Notes under the pieces: generated by a model | Told to the model about the DNA's origin: nothing | The model's database searches: none | Seen by the model: only the letters and a program-made list of their open reading frames with translations | Position numbers and translations under genes: made by a program | NCBI GenBank assembly: GCA_030248215.1 | Contig: JASANG010001576.1 | Span: 1-64,000, forward strand | Direction of reading: 5' to 3' | Length of the DNA stretch: 64,000 bases | DNA from: Enoplolaimus lenunculus | Taxonomy: Eukaryota > Nematoda > Enoplea > Enoplida > Thoracostomopsidae | Shown: piece after piece, positions 44,922-55,315 of the stretch | How the letters are laid out: every line of letters starts with the position of its first letter | How positions within the stretch are numbered: the first letter of the stretch is position 1

Positions 44922-46383
44922 CGTTGGTGGATGAAGTACTTTTTTCAACCGGCTCCATTGTATTTTCTAATCAAGTGTTACGGTGCATGCTGCACAATGT
45001 TCTTGTTTGTAGTGTGAATTTAATGGTGACTTGTCGTCAGAAATTTTAGCTGGTGCAGTCTTGATCGCATGTCATTGTAATATTGTAATGAAACGAGAAG
45101 GCACATTTGAAATTTCTAAGGGTAGTCTTTAAATTAGTGCCTCTAACGTTAAAATGTGTTCATGTTAGTTATCATAGTGCAGTTTATCGTTTTGAAAAAC
45201 TGAAGCTGTGTGTTTCTAATAACTGTACGATTAAATTAGCGGACAAAGATGCAACCGATGCCACATATATTGGAAATACTACTGTATGTTAGGGTGTATA
45301 TGTATTACAGCTTATTTGCGGCTCTTTTGGTTGAACTTGTTATGGGTTGTGTTTTTTGTTATAGTATTTTATGTCTTTACTATTTTGCAGCTTGTAAAAT
45401 CTGAATTTTTGTTTCGTTCGTCAAAACACTTTTTTAACATTTCGCTTCATGTCCTTGTCGTTTTTTTGCAGTTCAAGCTCTGGTAATACATTAGTATGTA
45501 CCTAGAACCATCCAAATATTTTTTGTTTTAGCACTGTGAATTTCAACAGAGAATGCAAATTGAACTAACATGTCTGCGATTTACTTGTTTCATGTTGTGT
45601 ACTGTGAAATATTTTGCTCGCTAACTTGTGATATTACAATATCACAGCAAAAGCTTATGTAGCTGTGATTACAGATCATTGAATAGTTTTTTGATAACCC
45701 GTATCGGTTAAATGACTTGTTAAAACGTTTCGCATTTTAGCCAGAGAATACCCATTAATTCCCAGGGTTCCGCGTCACCTGTGGACAGCCAAACATATGG
45801 ACAGCAGTGTTGTGATTGCGAGGCTATTGCGTTTCAACAATTTATTTTGTTTTATCGTTAATTTGTACATAATTGATTTTTTAAATTATTTGTTAATATC
45901 GTTTTTCAGCACGTTCCAAATATATTGTTATTTTACGGTGCTATCATTAACCGTTGCAGTTTTTATATTGAGAAGTGATATACGCCGTTAGTGACCAATG
46001 TAACAACTCACCAACCGAATAGTAGCTTAATTTGCTGGTCGATTTAGTATGATCAATATCAGAAGGTTATCAGAATCACGGTTCACATTAAAATTCCGTT
46101 TCAAATCTAGTTCTGATTGTGATTGCAGATATATTTGGGATCGGAATAGTGCTTTTTCATCGTTTTTAACCTGTAATGGCAGTTATGTGCGGGGTTTGTC
46201 TGCAATTCTGTTCAGTGTATAACGTCCGGTAATTATATCGGTTCTCAACGCCCACTGCGTATGTGTTATATACGTATGGACATCAAAACGGAAACATACA
46301 TAAACAATGCGTACATACGAACTCACAGAACACTCTGAAATACATAATATGTTGTTTTGGCGCATACTAATTAGATATAACCA
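44922..46383 (+). other. 3' flank of the MYCBP2-like gene, no gene recognised
   Basis: AT-rich. No AATAAA is seen soon after the stop; an ATTAAA at 45230-45235 is the best candidate for a polyadenylation signal. From about 46075 to 46140 there is a weak remnant of the B2 MITE (GGTTCACATTAAAATTCCG and a GATTGTGATTGCAG stretch). Nothing else can be supported. Confidence 0.5.
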
Positions 46384-47814
46384 GTCGCAGTGGGGCTACA
46401 TGATTGAGCGAAGCTCGAACAAACGTAAGCAGTTAAGCTAATATGCAAATTAGTTATTAGCTAACTATTCATTCAGCGAAGCGAAACAGAGTTTCGCGAA
46501 GCGTTTTATGTTTTGTACTCTGGGGTCGAAAGGCCGTCTGTCCATCCGAAAACAATCTCAAGAACGGCTGAACCGATTTTGATAAACTTTTTTGTTTGAA
46601 AGCCAATTATCCTGGGGTGTTAACCTCGCATTGGGGTTTTACAATTTTACGCCGTTTATTAGCTACAGGCTAATTTGCATAATTAATTGAGCCTAAATTA
46701 GGACTTTATACATTATTTCACTAATTATTACAGTTAGAAGCAATCAAAATTAGACTTTTTAAACTATTCCAATAATTATTAGGGTGTCTGAAGGGTTTTT
46801 GGATGCGAGGAACCTGAGTAAATTGTTTACAAACCTCCAAAACCAATAAATGAATAGTTAGCTGATAACTAATTAGCATATTACCTTAATTGCTTACGTG
46901 TGTTTGAGCTTCGCTCAATAAATGTAGTCCCACCACGACTGGTTTATTGGTTTTGGAGGTTTGTATACAATTTATTTAGATTCCTCGCACTCAAAAACCC
47001 TAAAGTAACCAGCATAACTTGAGAAATAATTTAAAAAGTCATGATTTAGGCTTATTAATTAAGCAAATATGCAAATTAGCTATTAGCTAACAATTCGATA
47101 ATCAGTTTTGAAGGTTTTTAGACGATTTATTCAGATTCCTCGCACCCAAAAACCCATTATTGCTGAAATCAGAGTGCTAGTAACCCTAATAACTAGTGAA
47201 ATATTGCAAAAACGCCTAATTTAGGCTTATCAATTATGCTTATATGCAAATTATCTATTAGCCAACTACTTCATTATCGGTTTTAGACGTTTGTAAACAA
47301 TTTATTGAGATTCCTCGCACCCAAAAACCTTCAATAACCCTAATAATTAATGAAATAATTTAAAAAGTTTTAATTATGTCTTGTCAATTAAGCTAATACG
47401 CAAATTAGCTATTAGCTACGTATTCAATTATCGTGTTGGGGGTTTGTAAACAATTTGTTCAAATTCCTCGCAACTAAAAACCCTTTTGTGTTGAATTTAG
47501 ATTGCTTTTAACCTTAATAATTACTTGAATATGGTAAAAAACAGTATGGGCAGTTTCTTTGCACCCAAAAACCCATTTATGCTGAAAAAAACAGTCTGGG
47601 TAGATTCCTCGCACCCAAAAACCCATTTATGCTGAAATTAGATTGCTTGTAACTGTAATAATTAGTGAAATAATGTATAATTGGCTTTCAAACAAAAGAA
47701 GCTTGTCAAAATCGGTTCAGCTGTTCCTGAGATTCTTTTCGGACGGACAGACGGACGGAGGGACATCCACCTTTCGACCCCCAAGTACAAAACATAAAAC
47801 GCTTCGCTAAATAA
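46384..47814 (+). mobile_element. Pearl/Helitron-like element (copy P3) interrupted by its own kind
   Basis: The outer copy begins CAGTCGCAGTGGGGCTACATG and ATTGAGCGAAGCTCGAAC, breaks off after GCTAACTATTCATT at about 46475, and resumes at TATTGGTTTTGGAGGTTTG from about 46947, which is what follows that motif in intact copies. It then has several core monomers and ends with GGACGGACAGACGGACGG and ACATAAAACGCTTCGCTAAAT at about 47814. Two short duplicated CACCCAAAAACCCATTTATG blocks lie at about 47560-47635. Non-coding. Confidence 0.75.
46476..46946 (-). mobile_element. Pearl/Helitron-like element nested inside P3 (minus strand, short)
   Basis: Reads in from CAGAGTTTCGCGAAGCG, then the conserved AACGGCTGAACCGATTTTGA block, fewer core monomers than other copies, and ends with the complement of CCAGTCGTGGTGGGACTACA at about 46940. 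It lies in opposite orientation within the outer copy. Both ends are intact, so this 470-bp unit defines the element boundaries. Confidence 0.75.
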
Positions 47815-50074
47815 GACTTGGTATTTAAAAAGTATAGGTTTTAGGGTTGCGCTATACTTGACGTCCGCCGCAATCCATCACCGTGCGTCACCATAAGTTA
47901 TCGTGCTCGAGTACGCTGTTTAGATTGCGATGTAAATTTCCTGTTCCGATTCCGGTATTAATTGAGTTCCATTTTGCAGCCCGATTAACGTGTACATTTC
48001 CTATTTAATTGCTAACTGATATTCCATACCTACCGACTTCTATGCTGCGTTTAATTACCAGTATTAACTCTTAATACAGCGGATTTGTTTAAAAACTATT
48101 TTACGTTTGTTAGGCGTTATACTACGTATATGTTTCCTGGCTGTTGCGTTTTGTATTTGGTTATTGTTGCATGTGCGTGCATAACGTATTATAGTAGAGG
48201 TCAGATCTTGTCGAGTAACAAACTGTACTTATTGTGAAGGCATCTGCTATGCAAAGGGTGCGGAATAGATGAACGAAACGGCAAAATGATTGTCATTTTA
48301 TGTAAGGCACAGTCTTACGCTTTAGGTAAACCAAGACTAGGCTGTCAGGGTACTTTAAATAGCACTTAATGTGGGGGGGAAGTAAACAAGTACCATAAAA
48401 CTCAACGTTTAATAATGTGCAAAAAATGTTCTCGCCAGTAATTAAACAGTGTTGATACGTTATACAGGATCCACTGTTTCGCAGTCATTAATTGCTTGTA
48501 TGGTGTACCTATGTTCATCGTTGCATTGGGGTTTAGTACCAAACGGTGCATTGTCAGTTACGCTTACGTGGTTCCGCAATATCACTTTATACATATTTTA
48601 TACGTATTATATATCATATGCTTTTGCAACATTGATTTATTGTGATTTGTTTATTGCTAGTTAAACCCATATATTTCTGCATACAACGCCATCGCTGAGA
48701 TAAAAAGCACAAGCCAGACATGGAAGTATGGGATAAGCGCCCATTATGGGGCAATCGGTAGATTAATTTCTCACAGTTTTGAAGTTTTTACCTCTAATCT
48801 ATGCTGAAATTCTTTGTGCAGACTGACTATATATATCTGACATTCTTATAGTTTGTCGATTTTTTGGCCTGTAGCTTGCTAATTCAGTTTAGAACTGTAC
48901 TCGATGAGAAAAGATAAACGAAACTGTTTGCATGGAGAGGTTTGAAATAATGGGCTCGTGGACTTAGTGGGAAGGTCGAAACCAAGGTTTCATCCATTTT
49001 TGGTGCAAAATATTCGGCACTCCGCACAGCAAATCTTGTACCTTTCCCAAGTGATTGTCGGTTATGTTTACATTCAATTGTGCTGCATCCTGATAATCTG
49101 TTGCATAATACGAATAGCATAATGTATTTTTTGTAGATTGTGACGTGATTGTTAACGTTACCGTGTTGATGACGTGATGTTTTACATGATATAGTAAGGA
49201 ATAAAACCCATGTTAATTTGTTCTAAGTACATAAAAATGAGCGGCTGAGAAAGTGGGATGACAAGTTTTTCCGCTGTTCTAGAATTTCTCCGCCTAAAAT
49301 TGTTCTATCTGCCAATGCTTTCAAGAAATTTGACTGGACTCATCCCGCTGCAGACACATGACGTTATTGACATTAAACCCGTTATTTGATCTACTCCTTT
49401 AGGCTCGTCAAATCACGAACCAAAAGGCTATTAAAGCGTTAGGAATATGCTTATGCAACTGTTACCGCCTTCTTCTATAGTCGATCAACGCAAAGCTGGC
49501 GCCTGCGTGATTTCTTAATTAAGAGAGATCTATTCATAGCTCAGACTAAGTACTTATAAGTATTGCTTAAAGCCCGATTTGTTGTTAGCACAAGTAAATT
49601 TTCACATATCTGCTCAACTACAACAAACAAAATAATTTGTTTACTTTTAGAGAGCTCTGTGGTGCAAAGAAATATCACCAAAAAGCAGAAACACTAAACA
49701 AACATGTTTTCCGCAGCTTGTGAGCTATACATATATAGACAATCCCACGAATTCTTGCTTGGGAAAACATACCCAGCCTTTCTAAACCCGACGCAAACAA
49801 AAACATAGTTGCTACAAACACACTTAAAAATTGACACACTGTCGAATTGAAGACACCGAACTATGTTTTCACATCCACGTTGGCATTAAACTTGGAAGAT
49901 CCATAAAATATGTAATTGGCACCCAAAATATTTCTGCCGATCGCCTAATTACTGACTAGTATATACTTCGACAGAAAATTTATGGTCAGTCGCCAATTGG
50001 CGCCTATCATGTTTCAACAAAAAACCCCGTTGAGGACAAACCTGACAAATGTTACGATGTATAAAAGAGGTTTA
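47815..50074. other. Intergenic, nothing firmly recognised
   Basis: Starts with a CG-rich segment at 47845-47935 (GGGTTGCGCTATACTTGACG, then CCGCCGCAATCC) that may be an end of the CG-rich repeat at 59735-59990. The remainder is AT-rich with no coding-like frame, terminal repeats or RNA gene that I can support. Confidence 0.5.
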
Positions 50075-50142
50075 CTGTATTGACCCGAACAAGAGGGGGT
50101 CCCCATTTTGAGTCCGAATCAATAGGAGTCCGTATCCCTAAG
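50075..50142 (+). mobile_element. TA-target MITE, family C (truncated left end)
   Basis: Only the left 68 bp of the family is present: CTGTATTGACCCGAACAAGA, then GGGGGTCCCCATTTTGAGTC, to CCGTATCCCTAA. A longer copy starts at 50230. Confidence 0.75.
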
Positions 50143-50229
50143 TTTGTTTGCTTGAAAAACCAGACAGTGGTATTGCGAAATGATAATATATACTTCGATG
50201 AAGTTGGATTAGTTTTCATTTATACTATA

Positions 50230-50658
50230 CTGTATTGACCCAAATAAGAGGGGGTCCCATTTTGGGTCAGAATCAATAGGAGTCCGTATCCCTAATAACA
50301 GTCCGTAAGCGGATCGAGTCCATAAACCCTAATTAGAGTCCATAAGTGTCAATTAGCCATAATTGTAGCACATAAATGACTCCAGGACCAAATAATTTGA
50401 GTTCGAAACTTTAAAGCGTACTTAAATTTTGAATGTACATTCCTAAGTATAACCTTGTATTATCGCTCAAGGTATTGACACAAGACAAATAAACGTTTAA
50501 TTAAACGGATAATTGCAGTGTCGGATATATATCCGTAACGAAGGGTGGGGGAGCGTGGGTTGAAAATAAATAACAGTCCGTAACCGAATAACAAGGGGGG
50601 TACCCTCTGGAGAGGCCATATAAATATCAGTCACCCCCTCTTATTCGGGTCACTACAG
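50230..50658 (+). mobile_element. TA-target MITE, family C (429 bp)
   Basis: The left end CTGTATTGACCCAAATAAGA and the right end, complement of CTGTAGTGACCCGAATAAGA, form inverted repeats of about 24 bp. TA precedes the left end, though CA follows the right. The interior shares GAATCAATAGGAGTCCGTAT, GACTCCAGGACCAAATAATT and TTTAAAGCGTACTTAAATTT with the other copies. The TA target and short inverted ends point to a Tc1/mariner-type parent. Confidence 0.82.
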
Positions 50659-50915
50659 CACTTACAAAAACACTACAAAGTGTTGCTCAAACACCTGGTT
50701 TATAACATAGGTCTATAACACAGTTTATAGCATACATAAGTTAAACTTTGAAAGTTACGACAAGAAAACTATATCGTTGCAAATAATTATGGGTTTCTTG
50801 ACGGCTCAGTGATCGCTTCGAAGTATTTTTGGAAAAGTGAAGTTCTCTATATTACTTTCAACCTGCACAAACAACAAAAAAGGTTTGTTTTAAAAATAAC
50901 CTTCGGCGATTTAAT
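50659..50915. other. Short spacer
   Basis: AT-rich, no feature recognised; it may include the 3' untranslated end of the minus-strand LINE fragment that follows. Confidence 0.5.
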
Positions 50916-51855
50916 TTAAGGGCATTCCACTTGTTTCCCAATAATTATATCAGTAAAACCAAAATACGTCGTCCTCGTTATATTCAAGAAAAAGGGGGTC
51001 AATTCTATGAAAAAATTATATGCACGCGGGCAATGTATAAATACATGGGGGTTGTCCTCAACATTTTGGACATTTAACTGTTCGCAATACAAACATAAAT
51101 TGGTGCGGTCTGTAAAATGCGCCAGTCTATTGTTAGTCAATATACACCTATGTCTTAGTTTAACGACAAGGACTCGCATCTTGCCATCAACGCATTTGGA
51201 ACCCATTCCCATAATTTTTTAATATAGTTAATAATATCAACACCCAAATATTCTGCCCAAAAAAGATCCCGGGGTTTCATATCACTTTTATACCGGTGAG
51301 AGATCCATAAATCATAAACATATTTAGCCTTTACATTTTTATTGACAAGTTTATTGCCAAATATCCAACAAAATTCGCCATCTCGTCGGAAACCTGACTC
51401 CAGCACAGCTAACCGTATCTCTTTATAAACGATGGGGACATTCTTTGCCATTGTTTCTTGCAGTGACAAACGTTCTACTTGCAGATAAAAATGACAAAAC
51501 ATCTTCTCCAACTAAGTATTTCTTTAAAATTCAAGACACGGATATAAAGCATTAACCTATTTACCTTGATCCGTATGCTCACATCAGGTAAGCCGACCCA
51601 TCCATTCTTTCCATTCAAATACAAGGATTTTTGTTTAATCAAATTCACTTTTTATAAATTTGTTTAATTAAGCCTTGTTGTGGGCATATTAGCATACCAA
51701 CGTAGTTCAATGAACACAAATAATATACCACAATATCATGAACCCTTGCATAAATAGAGATACCATGTGGTAGTATCCTGTCAGAGAGTTTATTTAATGA
51801 TACAGCTGTGCTCGACCAATTTTCCTCCAAGTCAAATGCGAGGTTCAAGTTACCG
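50916..51855 (-). pseudogene. L1/Tx1-type LINE remnant, reverse transcriptase C-terminal region
   Basis: On the minus strand three successive pieces match the region after the polymerase core. First, DLEENWSSTAVSLNKLSDR, with the thumb-like NW motif, at 51855-51650. Next, about 51650-51530, NLIKQKSLYLNGKNGWVGLP, similar to the KGGLGLP motif. Last, 51511-50916, with FCWIFGNKL, LWEWVPNALMA and a zf-RVT-like part LRHRCILTNNRL, CLYCEQ, HVFIHCPRAYNFF. The pieces lie in different frames with at least two breaks (near 51650-51520 and near 51180). The 5' part is missing, cut where the palindrome-rich MITE begins. Confidence 0.78.
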
Positions 51856-52177
51856 ATTGTGCGCTTTGAACCTGTTTTGCTTGGAACCTGTTTTGTCACC
51901 TACCCATAGCAGAAGATAGAAACAACCTATATTTATAGGTTGTGTTATCTAGCTACTACCCATATGGGTACCTTACGTTTGTAGCTATGGGTAACTGGTC
52001 TCCGGTTTCTTACCCATATGGGTACCTTGCGATTGTTTTCACAATATTTATAGCTAGCGTAATTTTCTAGATTTTTATGTGCAACATTTTATTTTCTGTT
52101 GGTATCCATATGGGTAACAAAAAGTTAGTGTGTACCGCTATGGGCATAGTGACAAAACAGGTACCAAGCGCGCAATT
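51856..52177. mobile_element. Palindrome-rich MITE with about 40-bp inverted ends
   Basis: The left end (51856-51910) ATTGTGCGC, then ACCTGTTTTGTCAC and CCATAG, is mirrored at the right (52137-52177) by CTATGGGCATAGTGACAAAA and CAGGTACCAAGCGCGCAAT. A 16-bp piece of the left end (TTGGAACCTGTTTTG-like) is duplicated. Inside, the palindrome TACCCATATGGGTA occurs at 51957-51970 and 52011-52024, with a near copy at 52103-52116. A 10-bp-stem hairpin ACAACCTATA/TATAGGTTGT lies at about 51931-51952. No coding. No certain target duplication. Confidence 0.75.
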
Positions 52178-52676
52178 GACTACGTGAACCCCGCAAAATC
52201 CAAATGCATTTGCCCAAAGGCCAAAATTTTTTAATTTTTGTTCGACAGTGTTGAAAGTCTGTCGATTTCATACGGTGGTTTCAACAGAGCGATCAAGCAT
52301 AAACTCAAAAAAAATGTTTATATATATATTTTCAAACAACCGTCAAAACACTAAGAAAGTACTATTCTCTCATTTACACATAAATTTCGTAAATAAAACT
52401 ATACAAATAGTTGATAAAGATACTTTTAAATAAAAATAGACTGCAGTTGCAAATTGTTAAAAACGCTGCATATAAATTTGCCCAAGCTCGCAAGCGCTGT
52501 GTGAAATGCTTGCAATAATTTCCAAACGTTGACACATTAGCCAACACTTTTATACGCAAATACCTAAACGTAGCATCAGTGGCAATCAAAAATATTAAAT
52601 TCTGCGAGAAACGAAGTCGAATAGACATTTTTTACCATCCCATACTAACTGGGCAGTAAATCGACCTAGCAAATGT
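52178..52676. other. Spacer downstream of the OTUD6-like gene
   Basis: AT-rich, about 500 bp, containing the 3' untranslated side of the minus-strand OTUD6-like gene. No clear AATAAA on the minus strand within the first 200 bp after the stop, and no repeat recognised. Confidence 0.5.
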
Positions 52677-53654
52677 CTACAAATTTACGTTATTATTAGA
52701 TTCTAACGGTTGTGTTGAATTATAATGTTCACCAAGTTGATACGCATGCCGGTAATAAACTATTATAATACGTTTCGCACCAGCTTTAGGAGCGTTAGAA
52801 TGAACTAAATGCTCGCCGATAATTAGCGGAGGACCGTCCGCTTGTACTACTTCAATAGGTTGCTGTAATACCTCAGACAAAGCACGCAATTCAATTTGAC
52901 CACCCCACACCGTAGATAATTCAATTAGCGAGCAATAGCGTTCATATTCAGTATCGTCCGCTGACTGGTCGTCGCTTTCACATACAAACGGCTTAAACGT
53001 GTCAGGATTGCAACGTAAATATTCAGCAGCTTTACATCTTAAATTAGCTACACTAATTGGCGTCGACTGCGAAGCACCCGGTTTAACGAGCAGGTCGTGT
53101 ACAGGGTACAGCGTTAATTGATGAACTAGTGAAGCATACAAACAGTTTCCGTCCGGTTCAACTTCATAAACCCGAAGCCCTCTATCCCTCAGTTTCCGCT
53201 CTATGCAAACACGTTCCTTTTCTTTCGCGCCAGTTTTATTTAACTGTTCTTGCTTGGCAATTTCGCGTTCTAATTCTCGTGCTTTAGTATCTATCTTGTT
53301 TCGACGCTTTTCTGCCCTCGAGATTTTTGTGGAAACTGAGACTTTTAGTCCATTGCAAACGTTGGATGCCGTTTCAATGCTTACTTCATGTTCCGGACCA
53401 CACGCGGTACCTGAATGAAGCACTTCAGAACTGCTTTCATTTTTCGTTAGCGCAGAGCCATTGTGTTTCAAATTGTTCAATTGTTGTTGCAATCTCTCAA
53501 TTTCGTTGACCAATTCAGATTTCCGTTTTTTGTTTTTTGGCATCGATTTCTTTAGTTTTGTTATTTGGCACATAATTTCTTTGTATTGTTGGCCTTTAGT
53601 GTTGCTGTCTGCTGCTCCCCGATTTTCAGGTACACACTCAACGCAGTCTTCCAT
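52677..53654 (-). CDS. OTUD6B: OTUD6-like deubiquitinase (OTU family), intronless
   Basis: A 325-residue protein matching animal OTUD6B along its length. The N terminus is a basic, coiled-coil region with SMPKNKKRKSELVNEIERLQ (human AVPKNDKKRRKQLTEDVAKL), then KISRAEKRRNK (human RISKAQKRREK). The OTU cysteine-protease domain runs from about residue 160: EVEPDGNCLYASLVHQL with Asp168 and catalytic Cys171, then WGGQIELRALSEVLQQPIEV, and the His motif RHAYQLGEHYNST with catalytic His310. The enzyme would remove ubiquitin from substrates; family members are linked to translation-initiation complexes and cell growth. The start ATG fits the family length (about 290-325). The gene has no intron although the human gene does. 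On the minus strand a tattttttcag motif lies about 30 bp before the ATG. Confidence 0.95.
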   Translation of the reverse strand: MEDCVECVPENRGAADSNTKGQQYKEIMCQITKLKKSMPKNKKRKSELVNEIERLQQQLNNLKHNGSALTKNESSSEVLHSGTACGPEHEVSIETASNVCNGLKVSVSTKISRAEKRRNKIDTKARELEREIAKQEQLNKTGAKEKERVCIERKLRDRGLRVYEVEPDGNCLYASLVHQLTLYPVHDLLVKPGASQSTPISVANLRCKAAEYLRCNPDTFKPFVCESDDQSADDTEYERYCSLIELSTVWGGQIELRALSEVLQQPIEVVQADGPPLIIGEHLVHSNAPKAGAKRIIIVYYRHAYQLGEHYNSTQPLESNNNVNL

Positions 53655-53700
53655 TACTGTATTATGTATATATGTATATACGTTACTGAAAAAATAGACG
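53655..53700 (-). promoter_or_regulatory. Leader of OTUD6-like gene with acceptor-like site
   Basis: On the minus strand the sequence ctattttttcag lies about 30 bp before the start codon, followed by a TATATACATATATAC stretch. The T-run plus CAG is a strong splice-acceptor match, so the mRNA may have a 5' UTR intron or receive a spliced leader. The function is inferred only. Confidence 0.4.
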
Positions 53701-53984
53701 TTATGATTAATTTTTCAATTAAAATATATCAGTACGCAATTATACTAAGCTTGAGAACCAAGTTTATGCTCCACTGGAAAAACTATTGGCAAAATTCCAA
53801 ATTACAAAATCAAAATATCTTTACAAAAATTTCGTGAGTGAAACAGGCTAGCTTCTTCCCTAAGGCTTTGTTACAACAGTATAACACAATAACAGTTTTG
53901 CTGGTTGAAGGTTTAAAACTGACCATTGGAACAAAGTGGCTAAACAATACCATTGTATATGCTACGAACACCAAGACAGTGTAC

Positions 53985-54382
53985 CAGGGTGCAACCGGAA
54001 TCCCAGTTCCGGCATTTGTCACCTTACGGTTCCGGTCCGGTAATTTTCTACCACAATTAAACGCGGTATTAAATTTTGGTCGGTGGAAATTAAGATATTT
54101 TACTAAAAATGACAATAAAAATCAAATAGAGTTCATTATCATAGTATGGAAACCTTGACAATCACCGAAAATATACCATCGAAAGTAGATTTCGCTTCGG
54201 TGGATTCTGGAAATCTGAAATACAGCAGATAAAGTGAATACCTATCTCCAATTGGGGTTATTTTACCAATAATAGTGCAAAAAAAGAAAATTAAAATGAA
54301 TTTTTCGGTGGCATGTATTTTTCTCTTTCCGGTTCCGGTTCCGTTTCCAGTAATGGTAAATTGTACTTCTGGTTGCACCGTG
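53985..54382 (+). mobile_element. hAT-like MITE, family B1 (398 bp)
   Basis: Left end CAGGGTGCAACCGGAATCCC; right end complementary to CACGGTGCAACCAGAAGTAC. The flanking 8-mers CAGTGTAC (53977-53984) and CTGTGCAC (54383-54390) agree at six of eight positions. The interior matches the copy at 5322-5700, including the TGGATTTCACTTC-like middle. Confidence 0.82.
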
Positions 54383-54424
54383 CTGTGCACCTGTGCAAAA
54401 ACACGCTCTGGTCAAACTATCGTA

Positions 54425-54720
54425 AGAAAGACACTGTAAGCATATGAGAAATGCTTGCACTGGTGCATATGCAATAAATGCAATAAACATTGTGTGGTAT
54501 GCGTGTCGGCAGTATACGGCCGACAATAAACATATAGTCCACGATAGAAACAGTTGGACAAGTGGGCTGTGTGGCGCAATGGTAGAATATTCGCTTAAGG
54601 ATCCGTATGCTGAGAGTTCGGTCCCCGCTCTGGAGGCCCGCTTTCCCACCTGCTTAGTTAAAAGCTCTGAAGTCCCGGTTCCAACCTAAACTGACACAGG
54701 AACCACACTGTGAGCGCAAT
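54425..54720 (+). mobile_element. tRNA-like SINE
   Basis: A leader with GCTTGCACTGGTGCATATGC and AATAAACATTGTGTGGTATG is followed by a tRNA-like head GGGCTGTGTGGCGCAATGG (A-box-like), then GAGAGTTCGGTCCCCGC (weak B-box-like), and a body with GCTCTGAAGTCCCGGTTCC. The same order is seen on the minus strand at 38330-38690. A second GAGCGCAATGGTAAATTGC head follows at 54714-54760. Non-coding. Confidence 0.6.
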
Positions 54721-55315
54721 GGTAAATTGCTGCGCTTTGAACACGGCATGCAGTCGAAAATAGGGTGGATGGTAAAGGGACGAGCTTGTTGAAAATTGGG
54801 GCATGTATATAAGCATGACAGGCTTGTCCTGGTGCATGTAGGGGGCTGTGCCAATCTTAAACCCTATTTCAAACTAAGTATAAAATCGAGTCTGCTGCGT
54901 GGCCGTTAAATAATATTGCATATGAAATCGGGCTATGTTTGCTAATAACGACATAACTAGACTATGTCAGCATCCTATGGATGCCTCGGTTGTTGTTGTC
55001 CTTGTTGAGTATTGTTGTTGTCCTTGTTGAGTATTGCTGTTGTTGTGTGTTGCGCGGCTTGCGGACGCCCAAATTTGGGTGTCGGCCGGCATGCAAATAA
55101 GATGGAGACACCCAGGCGGTAGCCAGAACAGCCGGGACCGGAATCAGTATCAGATATGCCATCAAACAATACGCGGCATTTCGTAATAATTTTATTTCTG
55201 TGCATAGTTTACTTAATTTTGCGGAATGTTTCGGAACATAGTATTTTGCTCAAGAATTGGAGTAATTGGAATCTAAGTTTTCCAAGGTGACTGAAATGTG
55301 AAGAAAAGCGCAGAT
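54721..55315. other. Spacer with SINE-related and TTGTTG-rich sequence
   Basis: Continues with a second SINE-like head to about 54860 (GCTTGTCCTGGTGCATG at 54823-54839). At 54985-55045 is a short tandem repeat of about 26 bp based on TTGTTGTCCTTGTTGAGTAT, twice plus a partial. Otherwise unassigned. Confidence 0.55.

Noticed and set aside
54570-54645. Possible tRNA gene (GGCGCAATGG plus GGTCCCCGC)
   Set aside because: No cloverleaf with a proper acceptor stem and anticodon arm can be drawn, and the same sequence recurs in a longer repeat at 38330-38690, so it is a SINE head.
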